Positions 44,071 through 56,048 are shown, counted from the first letter of the stretch. The stretch is 64,000 nt of DNA from Paulinella micropora (GCA_009731375.1 BJOX01000060.1:727964-791963), one strand, 5' to 3'. Numbers and translations are program-made. The notes: generated by a model not told the origin, from the sequence alone.

Positions 44071-44777
44071 NNNNNNNNNNNNNNNNNNNNNNNNNNNNNN
44101 NNNNNNNNNNNNNNNNNNNNNNNNNNNNNNNNNNNNNNNNNNNNNNNNNNNNNNNNNNNNNNNNNNNNNNNNNNNNNNNNNNNNNNNNNNNNNNNNNNNN
44201 NNNNNNNNNNNNNNNNNNNNNNNNNNNNNNNNNNNNNNNNNNNNNNNNNNNNNNNNNNNNNNNNNNNNNNNNNNNNNNNNNNNNNNNNNNNNNNNNNNNN
44301 NNNNNNNNNNNNNNNNNNNNNNNNNNNNNNNNNNNNNNNNNNNNNNNNNNNNNNNNNNNNNNNNNNNNNNNNNNNNNNNNNNNNNNNNNNNNNNNNNNNN
44401 NNNNNNNNNNNNNNNNNNNNNNNNNNNNNNNNNNNNNNNNNNNNNNNNNNNNNNNNNNNNNNNNNNNNNNNNNNNNNNNNNNNNNNNNNNNNNNNNNNNN
44501 NNNNNNNNNNNNNNNNNNNNNNNNNNNNNNNNNNNNNNNNNNNNNNNNNNNNNNNNNNNNNNNNNNNNNNNNNNNNNNNNNNNNNNNNNNNNNNNNNNNN
44601 NNNNNNNNNNNNNNNNNNNNNNNNNNNNNNNNNNNNNNNNNNNNNNNNNNNNNNNNNNNNNNNNNNNNNNNNNNNNNNNNNNNNNNNNNNNNNNNNNNNN
44701 NNNNNNNNNNNNNNNNNNNNNNNNNNNNNNNNNNNNNNNNNNNNNNNNNNNNNNNNNNNNNNNNNNNNNNNNNNNNN
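44071..44777. other. 707-bp assembly gap inside the PLV
   Basis: N run between the lipase end and copy E of the protease region. Missing hallmark genes could lie here. Confidence 0.95.
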
Positions 44778-45669
44778 GAAGACATCATAAAAAATATTAA
44801 CTAAGATGATGATAAAAAAGCATTTGAAACGAAGTGAATGGAAAGCCGAATCAAAGAAAAAAGAATTAGTAAATACTCTAATAAACAAAATGTATGCTGA
44901 CCCTAACAAAATGAGCAAGAGGGGTTGGGGAGAGGTTTAATGACGGACGAAATAGACAACATCATGAAATATAATTGGTATTTGAGGACAGTAGCGAGCG
45001 ATGAAATAAACAAACTGAAACCAGAAAAAAGAAAGAAGTATGTGTTTATTATGAACTTGGATAAGTCTAGTCAACCAGGCTCACATTGGATTGCTGTTTG
45101 GGTTGATCTAATTAAAGACAATTCTATCGAAATCTACGACCCGCTCGCACTGTATAAGCCGACCGACCTATTTCAACACCAAATGAAACAGCTTATTGAA
45201 AAGAGTAAGCAGAGCACATACCTGCTCATGAAGGTTAATCAAGTTAAAAACCAAAGTGATACAACAAATACCTGCGGTTGGCATAGTATCAGGTTTTTGT
45301 TAGAACGAGCGAAAGGAAACCGCTTTAAATTTGCCAGCGGTTGGACAGACTTAAAAGAAAAAGAAGCGGAGGAGTTGAAAGCCCAGAACGGCTACGGCTT
45401 TGACACATTCATCTGAAGTAATTAAAACAAAAATATATTTTTTCTAATATTATATAGTTTTTGAGGTCGTAGCTGCAATGGATTATAGGGGAGGCAGGAG
45501 CTCTAACATTTACTATGTCAACAGCAAAAATAGGATAAACGGCACGGACAGTGATTTCACTCACTCCATTGATATGAAATCGCTAGACAATCCAACACAC
45601 TGTAAAATACTTTATATTTATGTGCCGAAATCGTATTACTCTGTGACAAGTCCTTACAATACTTTTACT
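44778..45669 (+). repeat. Re-occurring PLV segment (protease to minor capsid), copy E
   Basis: Matches 37,198-38,089 (offset 7,580 bp) including the intact protease ORF at 44,940-45,416, the promoter motif and the first 64 codons of the minor capsid gene, then a 10-N gap. Confidence 0.9.
44940..45416 (+). CDS. PLV Ulp1/adenain-type protease, copy E
   Basis: Identical in protein sequence to the copy at 37,360-37,836; catalytic residues intact. Confidence 0.8.
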   Translation: MTDEIDNIMKYNWYLRTVASDEINKLKPEKRKKYVFIMNLDKSSQPGSHWIAVWVDLIKDNSIEIYDPLALYKPTDLFQHQMKQLIEKSKQSTYLLMKVNQVKNQSDTTNTCGWHSIRFLLERAKGNRFKFASGWTDLKEKEAEELKAQNGYGFDTFI

Positions 45670-45689
45670 NNNNNNNNNNTAACTACCGT

Positions 45690-48600
45690 CTAACTGCGAA
45701 TGTGGAAGCCGAGCGGGATGCTGTCGTTGTCGTTAATAAACTCACGGCCTGCCCATTTGTTCTCATTAACTTGTTTTTTTATGTTTTGATTGTGTATGAT
45801 ACTAAAATGCGGAACTTGTTGCTGTTTGCTGTTTCTGTTCATATGTATTTTTTTCATTTGGAAGTCCTTAACATTTACGACCGACCCACCACTGTCCATC
45901 TTTTCGAATATAGAGGGGTTAATTTGCTTATTCTCCAAGCCTTTACCGCGAAAGTGAACATATTTTTTAAACACCGTTTACCACTTCAATATGAACTCCT
46001 TTTGAAATATGCTTTAGGTCATTCTTGGTCATTCCTTCCGTAAAGGCATCCTTCGTTGTAAATTCTAACATATACAGTTTAGGAGCTATCCAAGAGGCCC
46101 TTATAATTTTACATCCATCGCCTAAATCGTCTCCAATACCTCCTAATTTTTTATTACCCATATTCTTACTATGTCTAGCACATCTCGCGTGAATTTGTAA
46201 GCTGTCGGTATCGGTGTAATAGAAGTCGTCTTCAATGCTTCCATTCGGGTTGGCTTCTTTCATATATCTATACATAATACGACGGCTGTATGCTAGTATG
46301 AACGCCCCGTAGTGTGTCGGTTTGGTTATGCTATTTTCTAATAAGGTCGGATTACGAGGGAGGCCTGTTAAATACCATAAGTCATTTCCATCCTTATCAA
46401 CAAATTTTACTATGTCGGTTATTTGGTTATGGTTCCAAAATTTCCAGTATTCGTCGTTAGTGGTTATATATGCTGTTTTTGAAAGCATTGGTTTTTGTAT
46501 CATCTTGCCGTATAGACTATTCATAAACAACTTGGCGAGCAAATATTGCGGGTTACCTTTCTCCGCATTTTCCTTCGCCTTGAACATATCATCTATGTAG
46601 TCATTAAAAACTTGTTCTCCGCGGTCGGAGTAGTATCCTTTATGAATGTGGACTTCATAACCCTCAGCTACCATATCGGTGATGTCTACACTCGTCAGCC
46701 ACTGGTCCTTCATATCCTCCAACCTCCATTTAAGAGAGCCCATTCGGTCTCGCTGTCCGATTTGCGAATGTAATATACTTTTAGGCGAAATGTAGTCAAG
46801 GTTATAAATACCTAAGGGGAGGTTTCGCGGGTCAAATGGTCCAATCGTTTCTATATGTCGCCAACCATAAACTCATTTAACATCGCGGTTGGATACAGAG
46901 AGACGACGTCGGCATCCACGAGATAATCGTCTATGTCGTCAAATGATAACTGCTTTTTCAAATATTACTCATACTGCTTAGAAATGAACCGCCTCTTAGA
47001 TGGGTAAGTCCTTCCGCCTATGATCGCTTTTCTAAAGGCTTACTCTTCCTTTATTTTTGGAAGTCTTACCTCGTGTTTTTTGTGTATGTATTTTTCCATA
47101 TATTGAAAGCCAGGCTTGAAGTTGAGATATGTGATGAAATATTGACTTTATGTGCGGTGTAGATAGTAGTGTTTATTTTATCGTATAACTCCTTCAACCC
47201 CATAACATCGTTTTTCAAATAGTCTACGCATTCTTGTTTCGTCTTGGCATCCATATCCTCCCACCTGCTAGCTTTCGTGTCGTGGTCGAAGTTTCCCTTC
47301 ATAACGGTACAGCCCATACTTTCAAGATTGGCTTTTAGACTTCCTTGAGTGTGCTTACACATATCCCACATCTTAATATTTTCAAACTCTAAACAGATTA
47401 TAGAGCCGTTATTAATTTTTGATTGCTTAATCTTAATACCTCTTCTTATTAATTCTTGATGTATGAAGTAGTGGTCAAAGTTCGCCCCGTTAAAAGCATT
47501 AACATACAGGGTTGGCTGTTCGTCCTTCTTATTTTTTCTTCTGCCTCGCTTTGGTGTCCATCCCTCCTTTTATCTTCTTGCCTCGTTCAATTAGTAGGTC
47601 AATGAATTTACTTATACAATCTTCACCAGCTATGTATTGAAAGCCTTCACCGGCGGGCCCTGAGTGTATCCGACTATGTAGCAATCGTGGATATCATAAC
47701 CATCCGCTATTTCTTTATTTCTCCATGTTTCCAAATTGCAATGAATTATTCTGTCGTTGTTGATTTTATCTTCCGTATAGAAATCTGTCAGTAAGCTTCT
47801 TTTGTGATTCTTTTTTAACCTCATGTCTACAAAATGCTTTCAGTTAAGGTTGCAGGTATGCTTATTAACATATACTAGTAAGCAGTCCTCACATTTCTTT
47901 TTAAACTGTTTTTCTAGTGCATAATAGTGGTTATTTTCTAAAAATATTAGTTTGTCTGCCTCTTCGCAATCATTACTAGTTCGTTTCGTTTCCTTGGTTA
48001 TAGCATTTGTTATTTCATATGTTTTACCTTCTTTTATGTATTTGTTTAAGATTTCAACTGCTATGGAAAACGGTATAGGCGAATTAGGTTCAAGTTTAAA
48101 CTCGCTTCTAATATCATTACATCTCTTCTTATTCAACGGACGGAAATCAAGTATATCCTTACACAGGAAGAATAAGCAGTTATTGTTTTTGCTTGGTGGC
48201 GATACCTTCTTACCCTCTTCAACTTTTTCCCGCTTCTCCTTTTTTCCTTCATAGCATCCTCTGCCGTTCTCTTGAACGAATATTATTTTAACATATTTGA
48301 TTTCTCTTTCGTATCCATTCTCGCCCGCTTCTATGTTAGTTATGTTAAACTCGTTAAGAGTATCCATAAACTTGGTGTCATATTCGCGGAGCAAGAAAGA
48401 GTTAAATGTTTGCTTTTTGTAATAGTGGTCGTATCTTTCCCCAGGTATGGTGCTGTATGTTATAGATATATAAACATCTGCATTATTGGTCATACCTTGG
48501 CTCCTCGCATTTCTGATGGCTGGTATCAATACTTTCTCTTCCAGTCGGTCAGTATCGTAGAAACTAATATTTAAGTCTTTAAATTTGTAGGTGAGAGAGT

Positions 48601-48829
48601 TCAGACGAATGTTTCTTCTGACTGTGTAATCGTAGGCTCTAAATTCTCGTCGCTTCGCTTCTCGTGTCTTAGCCTCGCGGAGATTTGCTCTCGTATTACT
48701 ACGGATGCTAGATAAAAGGTCCTGGCGGTTTCTTTTATCTTTCGTTTCAACCCTTCTCAGCTTAGCCTTAGCCTGTAGTAGTTGAACATATTGCTTGTTT
48801 GTTCTTGGTGGTAAAGGTGGTTTTGACAT
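45690..48829 (-). pseudogene. Protein-primed family B DNA polymerase (pPolB), multiply broken
   Basis: About 1,045 codons from MSKPPLPPRTNKQ (48,829) to NDSIPLGFHIRS (45,690). The N-terminal 329 codons are intact and end in an OTU-like segment (NNNCLFFLCKD ... ENNHYYALE) with a CxxC...C knuckle. Then come Exo I (HCNLETWRN, with Asn where Asp is expected), Exo III (CVDYLKNDVMGLKELYD), motif A (DVVSLYPTAM near 46,900), motif B (KLFMNSLYGK) and motif C (YYTDTDSL). Breaks lie near 47,835, 47,630, 47,060, 46,845 and 45,970. The function was replication primed by a terminal protein, as in polintons and PLVs. Polarity is opposite to the capsid genes. Confidence 0.9.
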
Positions 48830-48979
48830 TTACAGTTATATATATATATATAAGGTAAGATACTTATTCCAAAAATAATTAATTATGTTTTTACTGTTAT
48901 TATATGGGGTATATGTGTTAAGATGAAAAATATTTTTACCAGATTAAAAAAAATATAAGGAATTAGACTGTTATTTTAC

Positions 48980-49200
48980 TTATTTGGTCTTCCAGTTCTT
49001 GTATCTTCCTTTGTATTCCTCTATGCTTTTGAGTTCTTGCTTTTGCTTTAATGCTTTTGCTTTTCTTTCCTCCTTCAGCCTTTCTTGGTGGCGGTAGTAG
49101 TATGCGAGAGCCTTCTCGTTATTTCTCTTTCGTCTTGCTTCTCCTTCGTATAGTTTTGGTCTTGATATTGTCTCAACTATATTTATATTAATATGAATAT
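48980..49200 (-). CDS. Short Lys/Glu-rich coiled-coil ORF without ATG
   Basis: An open minus frame reads RPKLYEGEARRKRNNEKALA and continues to YKNWKTK before a TAA at 48,980. No start codon is in frame before an upstream stop near 49,222. It may be the end of a truncated or spliced PLV gene. It lies 150 bp upstream of pPolB. Confidence 0.35.
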
Positions 49201-49315
49201 ATTTTTATAAATGTAAAGTAATTAATTAAATTATTAATTTCGCTTTCTTTTTTATTTCTATATGATTTCTTCTTGATTTCGTTTGTTGTTTAAAAATGAT
49301 GATTTGGGATGAATA

Positions 49316-49364
49316 ACCCTTTTTTGGCTGGGCATTTTCTTGGAAATGACCCCCAAAAAAGGGT
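49316..49364. repeat. Perfect 12-bp inverted repeat (hairpin)
   Basis: ACCCTTTTTTGG at 49,316-49,327 pairs exactly with CCAAAAAAGGGT at 49,353-49,364 across a 25-nt loop. It sits just outside the last PLV ORF and before (CA)n/(GATA)n arrays. It may mark an element end, but no partner was found at the left side. Confidence 0.6.
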
Positions 49365-49382
49365 ACTTACCTTCTCACAGAC

Positions 49383-49383
49383 G

Positions 49384-49467
<84 letters not shown>

Positions 49468-49918
49468 ACATTCACACACACACACACGTATATATATATA
49501 TATGTATATATTTATATGAAATTCAGTGTATCTGTACGACTTATGCGCAAAGGGTAAAGATACATTAAGCATATCTTCATACATATTCTTTCACCACACA
49601 TAAGGGTTATGGGGGTGGGGAGGAGCATGCAGCAGCATGTTGGGACACTGAAAAACTAAACCCCTGACTTCCTTCTTTCGAATGGTTACTCACAGATACC
49701 GTTTGGAATAAGCCCCATACGCACCCCTTAAACCAGAAATGGGTCATATGGAGACAAAGTACTCCTGGTTACCTACCCTACCCTGTATTCATCATACATG
49801 TTATTAAAACATTTATTCTATATATACTATTAAAAACATATATACTTTCTCTCTCTTTCTCTCTCTATCTCAATCTCTCTCTCTCTCTCTTCTCTCTCAA
49901 TCTCTCTCTCTCTCTCAA

Positions 49919-49964
<46 letters not shown>

Positions 49965-50618
49965 AATCTCCTTTCTTTCTCTTTCTCTTTTAACCTGCTC
50001 CGAAAGGCTCTAGCAGCAGTGAGTACACCGGCCTGCGTGATTTAACCGTTGACTTATGGAGTCTCATGCGGGAGTGTATCGGATGTGCATGCCTGCTTCT
50101 GCTCTCAGCTTTTTCTTTTTCCGTTGACTTATGGCGTCTAACACATGACTGCGTCTGGAAGCCAATGTCAGGCCTGCAAACGAATCCACAGTTCCGGGCG
50201 TGCGGCGCGTTTTTGGCTTTTTGTGGATTCTGGTGGTGGCTGGCAAGATTCGACTGGGAGCTCCATACCGCCTTTGCTTACATTCGCCCTAGCAACTTTT
50301 ACTACCTTGTTCATGGGACTTTCAACTTAATACTTCATTATGTACTATTTTTCCTTGTTATTTGGAATTTCTTTTTTGACACATGCATATGTATAATGAT
50401 CATATACAACGTACTTATTGAAGTATAGCGCCCCAGCAAATCCTCAGCCCTGGTTTGTGGGGCTTTGAACTTAACTTTTCATCATTTTTTTAAATGATCT
50501 TTTTTTTTCTTTTTTGACATATTTGTATGTCAATGATTATATGTACCATACATATGATATACATAGGTACTTACAATAAAGGGTGTCATATTTTTGTATG
50601 CAATTTGTCTTCATCCTC
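49383..50618. repeat. (CA)n, (TA)n, (GATA)n and (CT)n arrays plus unique DNA, no gene
   Basis: (CA)n then (GATA)n at about 49,384-49,467 and (CT)n with AATC variants at about 49,848-49,990. The unique DNA at 49,565-49,845 and 49,991-50,618 has ORFs of up to about 120 codons without recognisable features. Confidence 0.7.
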
Positions 50619-50691
50619 TGCTTCTTCTTCTTCTTCCTCTTCCTCTTCCTCTTCCTCTTCTTCTTCTTCTTCTTCTTCTTCTTCCTCCTCT

Positions 50692-50723
<32 letters not shown>

Positions 50724-50762
50724 TTCTTCTTCTTCTTCTTCTTCTTCTTCTTCTTCTTCTTC
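50619..50762 (+). repeat. (TTC)n array heading dispersed repeat copy 2
   Basis: TTC/TCC array, same orientation relative to the repeat body as at 17,295-17,858. Confidence 0.9.
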
Positions 50763-51074
50763 TCAAGTTCTGTTTCTTAGAAAGTCATGTCTAGGAAAAT
50801 TCACAGAAATGAAGGCATCTTGCCTGACTTATTTGTTCTACTCAATGCGACTCTGTTCAACTGAGACTTAAAACATGTGAAGTTGTTACTTGAAAATATG
50901 AAGAGTATATTCGGCTCCCCACTCAGCTCTGAGTAGCAAGTATTTTATTACTTGAAACAGTGCTTGCGTAAAATATATTGAGCGGCTGCCCCCGAGGGTA
51001 ATTTACAGTCGCTCAGAACAACTGAAGGGCACGGTCAGCCTCAGGGTGCGCCGCGCCTATTAAACTTATCCCTT
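50763..51074 (+). repeat. 312-bp dispersed repeat, copy 2
   Basis: Same start and end as 17,859-18,170 with a single visible base difference. Downstream sequences diverge immediately after ATCCCTT, which fixes the 3' boundary of the unit. Confidence 0.85.
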
Positions 51075-51461
51075 AATAATATCAGTATATACTACTTTAA
51101 CCGTGCCCAGGTTAAAATGGACAAAGGCCCGCAATGCTTCCCGTCGTGAACCAGCAACCCGGGCGTCCCCCTCTTACCGGTCGTAGACTTCACACACGAA
51201 GAATTTCACAATGATGAGGACTCTCACAACTTGTGAATTATGATTCCCGCCAGTCCAAACCGTAGGCTACCGGGCCGAAGTCAAAAAAGATGTATTAATA
51301 CCGTCCCTCAGGATCAGGCAAAATTGACTCACGAAACACTGATATGGGTAAGAATGGTAATGGTAAAAAGCTAGTGACACAACCACTAGACAAGAAGGTT
51401 TCGTCTATATGTCTGGTACTGGATGCCGCCCGGCATCCATTTTAAGTCACTTTCAAGTTCC
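51075..51461. other. Unique DNA between repeat and transposon, no gene
   Basis: About 390 bp with a small palindrome (GGATGCCGCCCGGCATCC at about 51,421). No ORF or known feature. Confidence 0.5.
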
Positions 51462-51998
51462 ATGACAGGATAAACTGCAATATCAAGTGCAATAGGAATT
51501 CAAAAAGTTTCAGAAATAGTTCGTATATCAATAGAATGAAAGATTTTTATCTATTTTCATCATTTCTTTTAAAAAAATATAAAAAATTGAATTTCTAGCC
51601 GTTACAACTGTTTTTTGACCGTTAGTAATTTATCATGTTAATAAGTGGTTTTGGCTTGCCTGAGCTTGGTTTTTCTTTGTTTTTATGTTGTTTTATAGCA
51701 AAATCAATGCGACATTTAATTCATCAAATTTTAATGATATCACTTCAAATTCAAATTTAAATTAAAATGTGACTTGAAAATTTTCAAGTTTGTCATTGGT
51801 GGCAGTGACTACTTGCCACTCACTTGTACTCGTTATACATACTCACTGACTACTTGAACTATGCATGAAATAATACTAATACTAGCTTGTTCAGCATTTT
51901 TATAATGTTTTTGAAGCATAAAACCAGTGTGGAAGCTTAGAGTACAGAGTGAGTGACTATGTTTTACATTAGTCACTGTGACACTTGCCACTCACTTG
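51462..51998 (+). repeat. Left terminal inverted repeat of the transposon
   Basis: AT-rich; includes GTGGCAGTGACTACTTGCCA near the inner part. From about 51,801 a unit of about 165 bp (CTTGCCACTCACTTGTAYTC...) is tandemly repeated at about 51,975-52,135. Confidence 0.8.
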
Positions 51999-52432
51999 TA
52001 TTCGTTATACATACTCACTGACTACTTGAACTATTCATGAAATATTATTAATACTAGCTTGTTTAGCATATTTATAATTTTTCGAAGCATAAAACCGGTG
52101 CGAAAGCTTACACTTCCGAGTGAGTGACCTTGTTTTACGCAGTGGTCATGATACAAATAATAATATGTCTAAGAATTGGTTCTCATGTGGTAGTCGAAAC
52201 TAAGCTATTTAATCAACGTTAATTCAAATAAAATCAAGAACAGAAGCATTAAAAAAAGAAAAATGAGACCGGCTAATAAATAACTTTGTATTTTTTCATT
52301 GTTGAAAAAAATCGAAGCTTGTTCGAAATGTAACAGCAATCTTTCAAACTGCCGGCTCGCTCTAACACAACCAAATCAGAATTAGTAACAGCGTTGAAAA
52401 ATATATTTTAATACTTAAAAAGATACGATTAG

Positions 52433-54711
52433 TCAAACTAATATTAATTTCAGGTACAAATTCATGCCCTTGTGAAAATTCAATAGTGATAGCAATGCGA
52501 TCGATCGCGTGGTGGTGTTCTCTTTTTTGTATGATTCAGGGCTCGAACGCTCACTAGATGGGTAGCGGTGGTGTTCTTGCTTGCTGCGCTTTTTGTTGTG
52601 GGGTGACAAGCAAGGAGATCGCGACCGCTCTCGTTTCGCCAACTTGGCAGCCAAAGACTTAACCTCTGCAGCCTTGTCTTCAGACTCCTCTACAACAGAC
52701 GAATCGTTGAGTCAGAAGAGAACAAAAGCATGACCTTTGTATTTGTCGCGCTCTTCTACTGCGCATTCCAGCTTCCCTTGAAGCTTCTGCAGAGATGCCT
52801 CCAAACCCTGCACTTTCTCTTTGTACCGTTTTGAGCTGGCCTTCTCAAGCTCGATTGCTCGATGCGTTTCCTCTTGATCGCTTTCCAAGTCGCGAAGCTT
52901 GGTCTCCAATTCCTCGACCTTGCCATTCTCCTCAGCCAATGCATCCCGCTCATCCTTCAACTGGTTGTACTCCTACAAAACAAACATTATATGCATGTTG
53001 CAATGAAGTCCCAACAAACACAAGACCTGCGCCTTTGCTTGGGCGCATTTCTGAAAGCGAGTCTTCGCCTAAAACAAGAAAAAATATGCAACTAATTCCA
53101 GCCAGCAGAAAGAAAACAAAAAGACCCTGTCGCTGTTGTACAACTTTCTTTTGAAATCAGCAACGCTTACGTTGGCCGCCGCGAGTTCCTCCTTCAACCG
53201 GGTTGCTTCTTCCTTCCACTTTGCGGCTTCCATCACTGCCCCGTTGAGCTTGGTGTCGGCATCCCCATAGACAGTTTTGAGCGAACGCAGTTCCTTCTCC
53301 AGTTTGAGTTTCACAGTGCGCTCCTCGTCCAGCGCATCGATCGATTCCTGCACAATCTGACGAGCAGAATCATCTTCTATCTTGTGAGCTGCTTTTGCCT
53401 CTACAAGTTGTTTCAAAGCTCCAGAGTACACCAGCTTCAGAGCTTCATACTCTGCCGTCAGGTTCCTGTTAGCTGCTTTTGCTTCCACAAGTTGTTTCAG
53501 GATGCCACCATCATCATTTTGGCTGGCGTCGGACAGAACAACTTCTTCAACTTTTGCTTTTTTCACCCCGGTCTGCTCGTCGGACTTCTTAAGTAGTTTG
53601 CCAGGGCAGTCACCAAGTCGTCCTTACATCGCGAGTCGGCCAGCGTAAACGGACGTAGTGCTTCCTTGTCGAAGTTAAGCAACTCTTCAAAACGCTGAGG
53701 GACGACTGCATGAATCCAGTTGGGAGTGCAGGAGGTAGCCCGTAAGTTGCAATTCTTGCTTCTGAAACGAAAAAGAAAGTGGTAGTACGAATTACTAACT
53801 ACTACTTTCTTCACGATGTAAAGAACAACACCAAGCCAGACTGTAGTTTCACCATCGGAAAGAATTTCTTTGATGGGCTGGTGGCGCGCCGCAGTGGAAA
53901 AAAAATAAATCCAAATACCAGGGGTAACTTTCTCACCATTCAGAGTAGATTCTTGTAAAAACAACATCCTGTCACCATCCATCTTGCCCTCCTTTAGTTC
54001 TGCTCCCTCCTCAGAAAATCCCCATGAACGTTGCAACACTCAAGCCTGGAGCAGGGGGGCGAAAAGAACTGGAGACGTCTGGGTGCTCGTAGATGACCTT
54101 ACATTAAAAAAAAAAAACAAATAAACCGCCAAAAGAAAGTCAGCAGTACAGGGTGTTAAGACCTTAATGGTTGTTGTGCTTTGATATACAGTCTTCACAC
54201 GCAGCGAAAACAGATCATCAGCCAAGCCAAATAAAGTAGCCAGGTATTCCTTGCGTTCTGCAGAGCGTGGCATGACATGCATCAGGTCGGTTGGAAAGGC
54301 CGTGTGTTGCATCACAAGGGTGTCGGTAGGGTTCTCCTCAGTTTTAGACCCAGCCGAAGCCTCTTGAGACTCAGAGAATGCAGAGCCACTTNNNNNNNNN
54401 NTTGTTCTCCTCAGTTTGAGACCCAGCCGAAGCCTCCTGAGACTCAGAGAATGCAGACACACTTGCCGATGGGATTGGCTGCCTGGCAAATGATGTGACC
54501 GTGTGGCCTCCGTTGTCAGGGCCTGATGCGTTGGGGTCGTCCTCTGCTCCACCTCAGAAAAAAAGAAGAAAAAAAAAAAAAAAGAAAAAAAAGGAGTGTC
54601 TGCATTTTCATTTTTTTCAATGAATTGACCTGCTAACCAACGGGAGAGACTGGCGTCTCGTACGCCTGGTTCTTGGACAGGCTGTTGGAGTTGAGAGGCA
54701 TCGTCGGACAT
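52433..54711 (-). CDS. Transposon accessory gene: spliced coiled-coil protein
   Basis: Probable start MSDDASQLQQPVQEPG at 54,711. Exons separated by short pyrimidine-rich introns encode a Ser/Glu-rich region (SESQEASAGS), a segment with FDKEALRPFTLADSRCKDDL, then a long coiled coil with a repeated LKQLVEAKAA motif (53,560-52,730). The C-terminus is Lys/Arg/Ser-rich (KLAKRERSRSPCLSPHNKKR), nuclear in character. The 10-N gap at 54,392-54,401 lies between two near-identical 60-bp stretches, so a small piece may be duplicated by assembly. A role as a DNA-binding or complex-forming partner of the transposase is inferred from the divergent arrangement. Exact exon limits are not resolved. Confidence 0.5.
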
Positions 54712-55157
54712 ACTGCTCTCGAGTTGCTCGAAAACTTGCTTTTCAACAGCTCCACAAGACGCCCACAACCCCCTCCAAAAAAAAACACACACACACACAC
54801 ACACACACTGCCGGACCAACTAGTGCCCCGGAAACGGCAGGAAAATGTGCAAAAGGTTTGCCTTTGCAAAATAAACAACGTATTTTACGGTCAAAATTTC
54901 CCTCTCAAACACCGGCCCGGTTTTCGGGTTGGTAAAAAACTTCCAAACCTTTCCAACCAACCCCAAAACTTCTTCAGACAACCCCAAATTTTGTGTGTTG
55001 CCATGATGTCCCAAGCACACTGTATCTGCTTGTTGATTGGGTTTTGTTTCATTCCCTTGCCGTATGGTTCCTTGTGTTGCCTTTGCCCATGCATTCCTTC
55101 CACACTTGCTTTTCTGTTTGTTTTTTTTTTCTGCTTTTTCTGTCCAGTTCAGACCAC
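54712..55157. promoter_or_regulatory. Shared intergenic region of the divergent transposon genes
   Basis: 446 bp between two opposite start codons, with (CA)n and T-rich tracts. Probably contains a bidirectional promoter; no specific box identified. Confidence 0.35.
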
Positions 55158-56048
55158 ATGGCCGCAAGGCAACTCGGTGGTCGTGCAAAAGGCCGAGGAG
55201 AGCTGAAAATCTACGAGAATTTGGTACGATTTTATTGGTGTTTTTTGCTCTTGCCACCGTTCTGAATCACTTTTGATTATTTTTCTTGGCGTGTGTTTTG
55301 TTTTTGCAGGCCAGGCAGGCACTTGGCTTTTCTGAACCAGCCCCTCCTGTTGCCTCGGTGTCGCCATCTTCCATCCCGGCCTCCTCCTCCTGCGACATTC
55401 AACAACCCTCCTCGTCTTCTGTCCTCTCAGCACAGCAACAATCAAAACAGCACTGTTTGACGTTGCTCGAGGTGCGAGGCGACGACGAGGAGGGTCTTTG
55501 CATGTCGTTTGAGGAAGCAAAAAAACTAGCGTTCGCCGGCCTTGTAATCCTACTCAAAGCTCACCTCTGTTGACATCCTTTTAGATTCGCTTGCGGGCGA
55601 AGCAAATAGGCTTTTTTCAGGACAGTCTCCTATCGACGAGCTAGCAAAATGGGGGTTTGCGATGTTGGTGAGGATTTTAGAAGACACAAAGGGCATACAG
55701 TCATTCTCACCCAGCACAGTTCCCTCACATGTTCGCGCCTTGATAGGATAAGTTCAACAATATTTTACCCTTTCACAAATATCTGCTGATTGGCTCTCTC
55801 TACCCTCTCTTTCTGCTCTGCGCCCTTTTGCCGGCATGAGCTTTGAAAATACCCCTCTTGGTTTCGATCCTATCGCACAAAAGCTAGGTTTTGATGCTTA
55901 TGGGTCGGAATGGTACATGGCAAAAAACCATCCATCACACGACCGTGATCTACGCTCCGGATATAATTTCGTTGAGGCCATCACTGAAGCCAAAGTGTAC
56001 GAAAACTACTCCAGCTTCCCTACTTACTGGAAGCAAGTCCTGCCGGTA

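Larger units (their letters stand above)
29620..49200. mobile_element. Degraded endogenous polinton-like virus (PLV/adintovirus-like), partly multi-copy
   Basis: An AT-rich block, sharply different from its surroundings, carrying the hallmark set: protein-primed PolB, A32-type ATPase, Ulp1-type protease, capsid candidates, class 3 lipase and S74 fibre. Morphogenesis genes are on plus and the polymerase on minus, converging near 45.69 kb. I see no rve integrase or clear terminal inverted repeats; both could be in gaps (32,676, 41,392, 42,456, 43,286, 44,071, 45,670). Segments recur at about 99.9% identity: 29,760-32,668 = 32,929-35,837; 36,344-37,397 = 41,402-42,455; part again at 42,466-43,285 and 44,778-45,669. 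Almost every long gene has frameshifts or stops. Confidence 0.85.

Noticed and set aside
50066-50428. 120-aa plus ORF with hydrophobic stretches
   Set aside because: AT-rich composition produces such frames. No motif, no promoter-like context, and an equally long ORF lies opposite.
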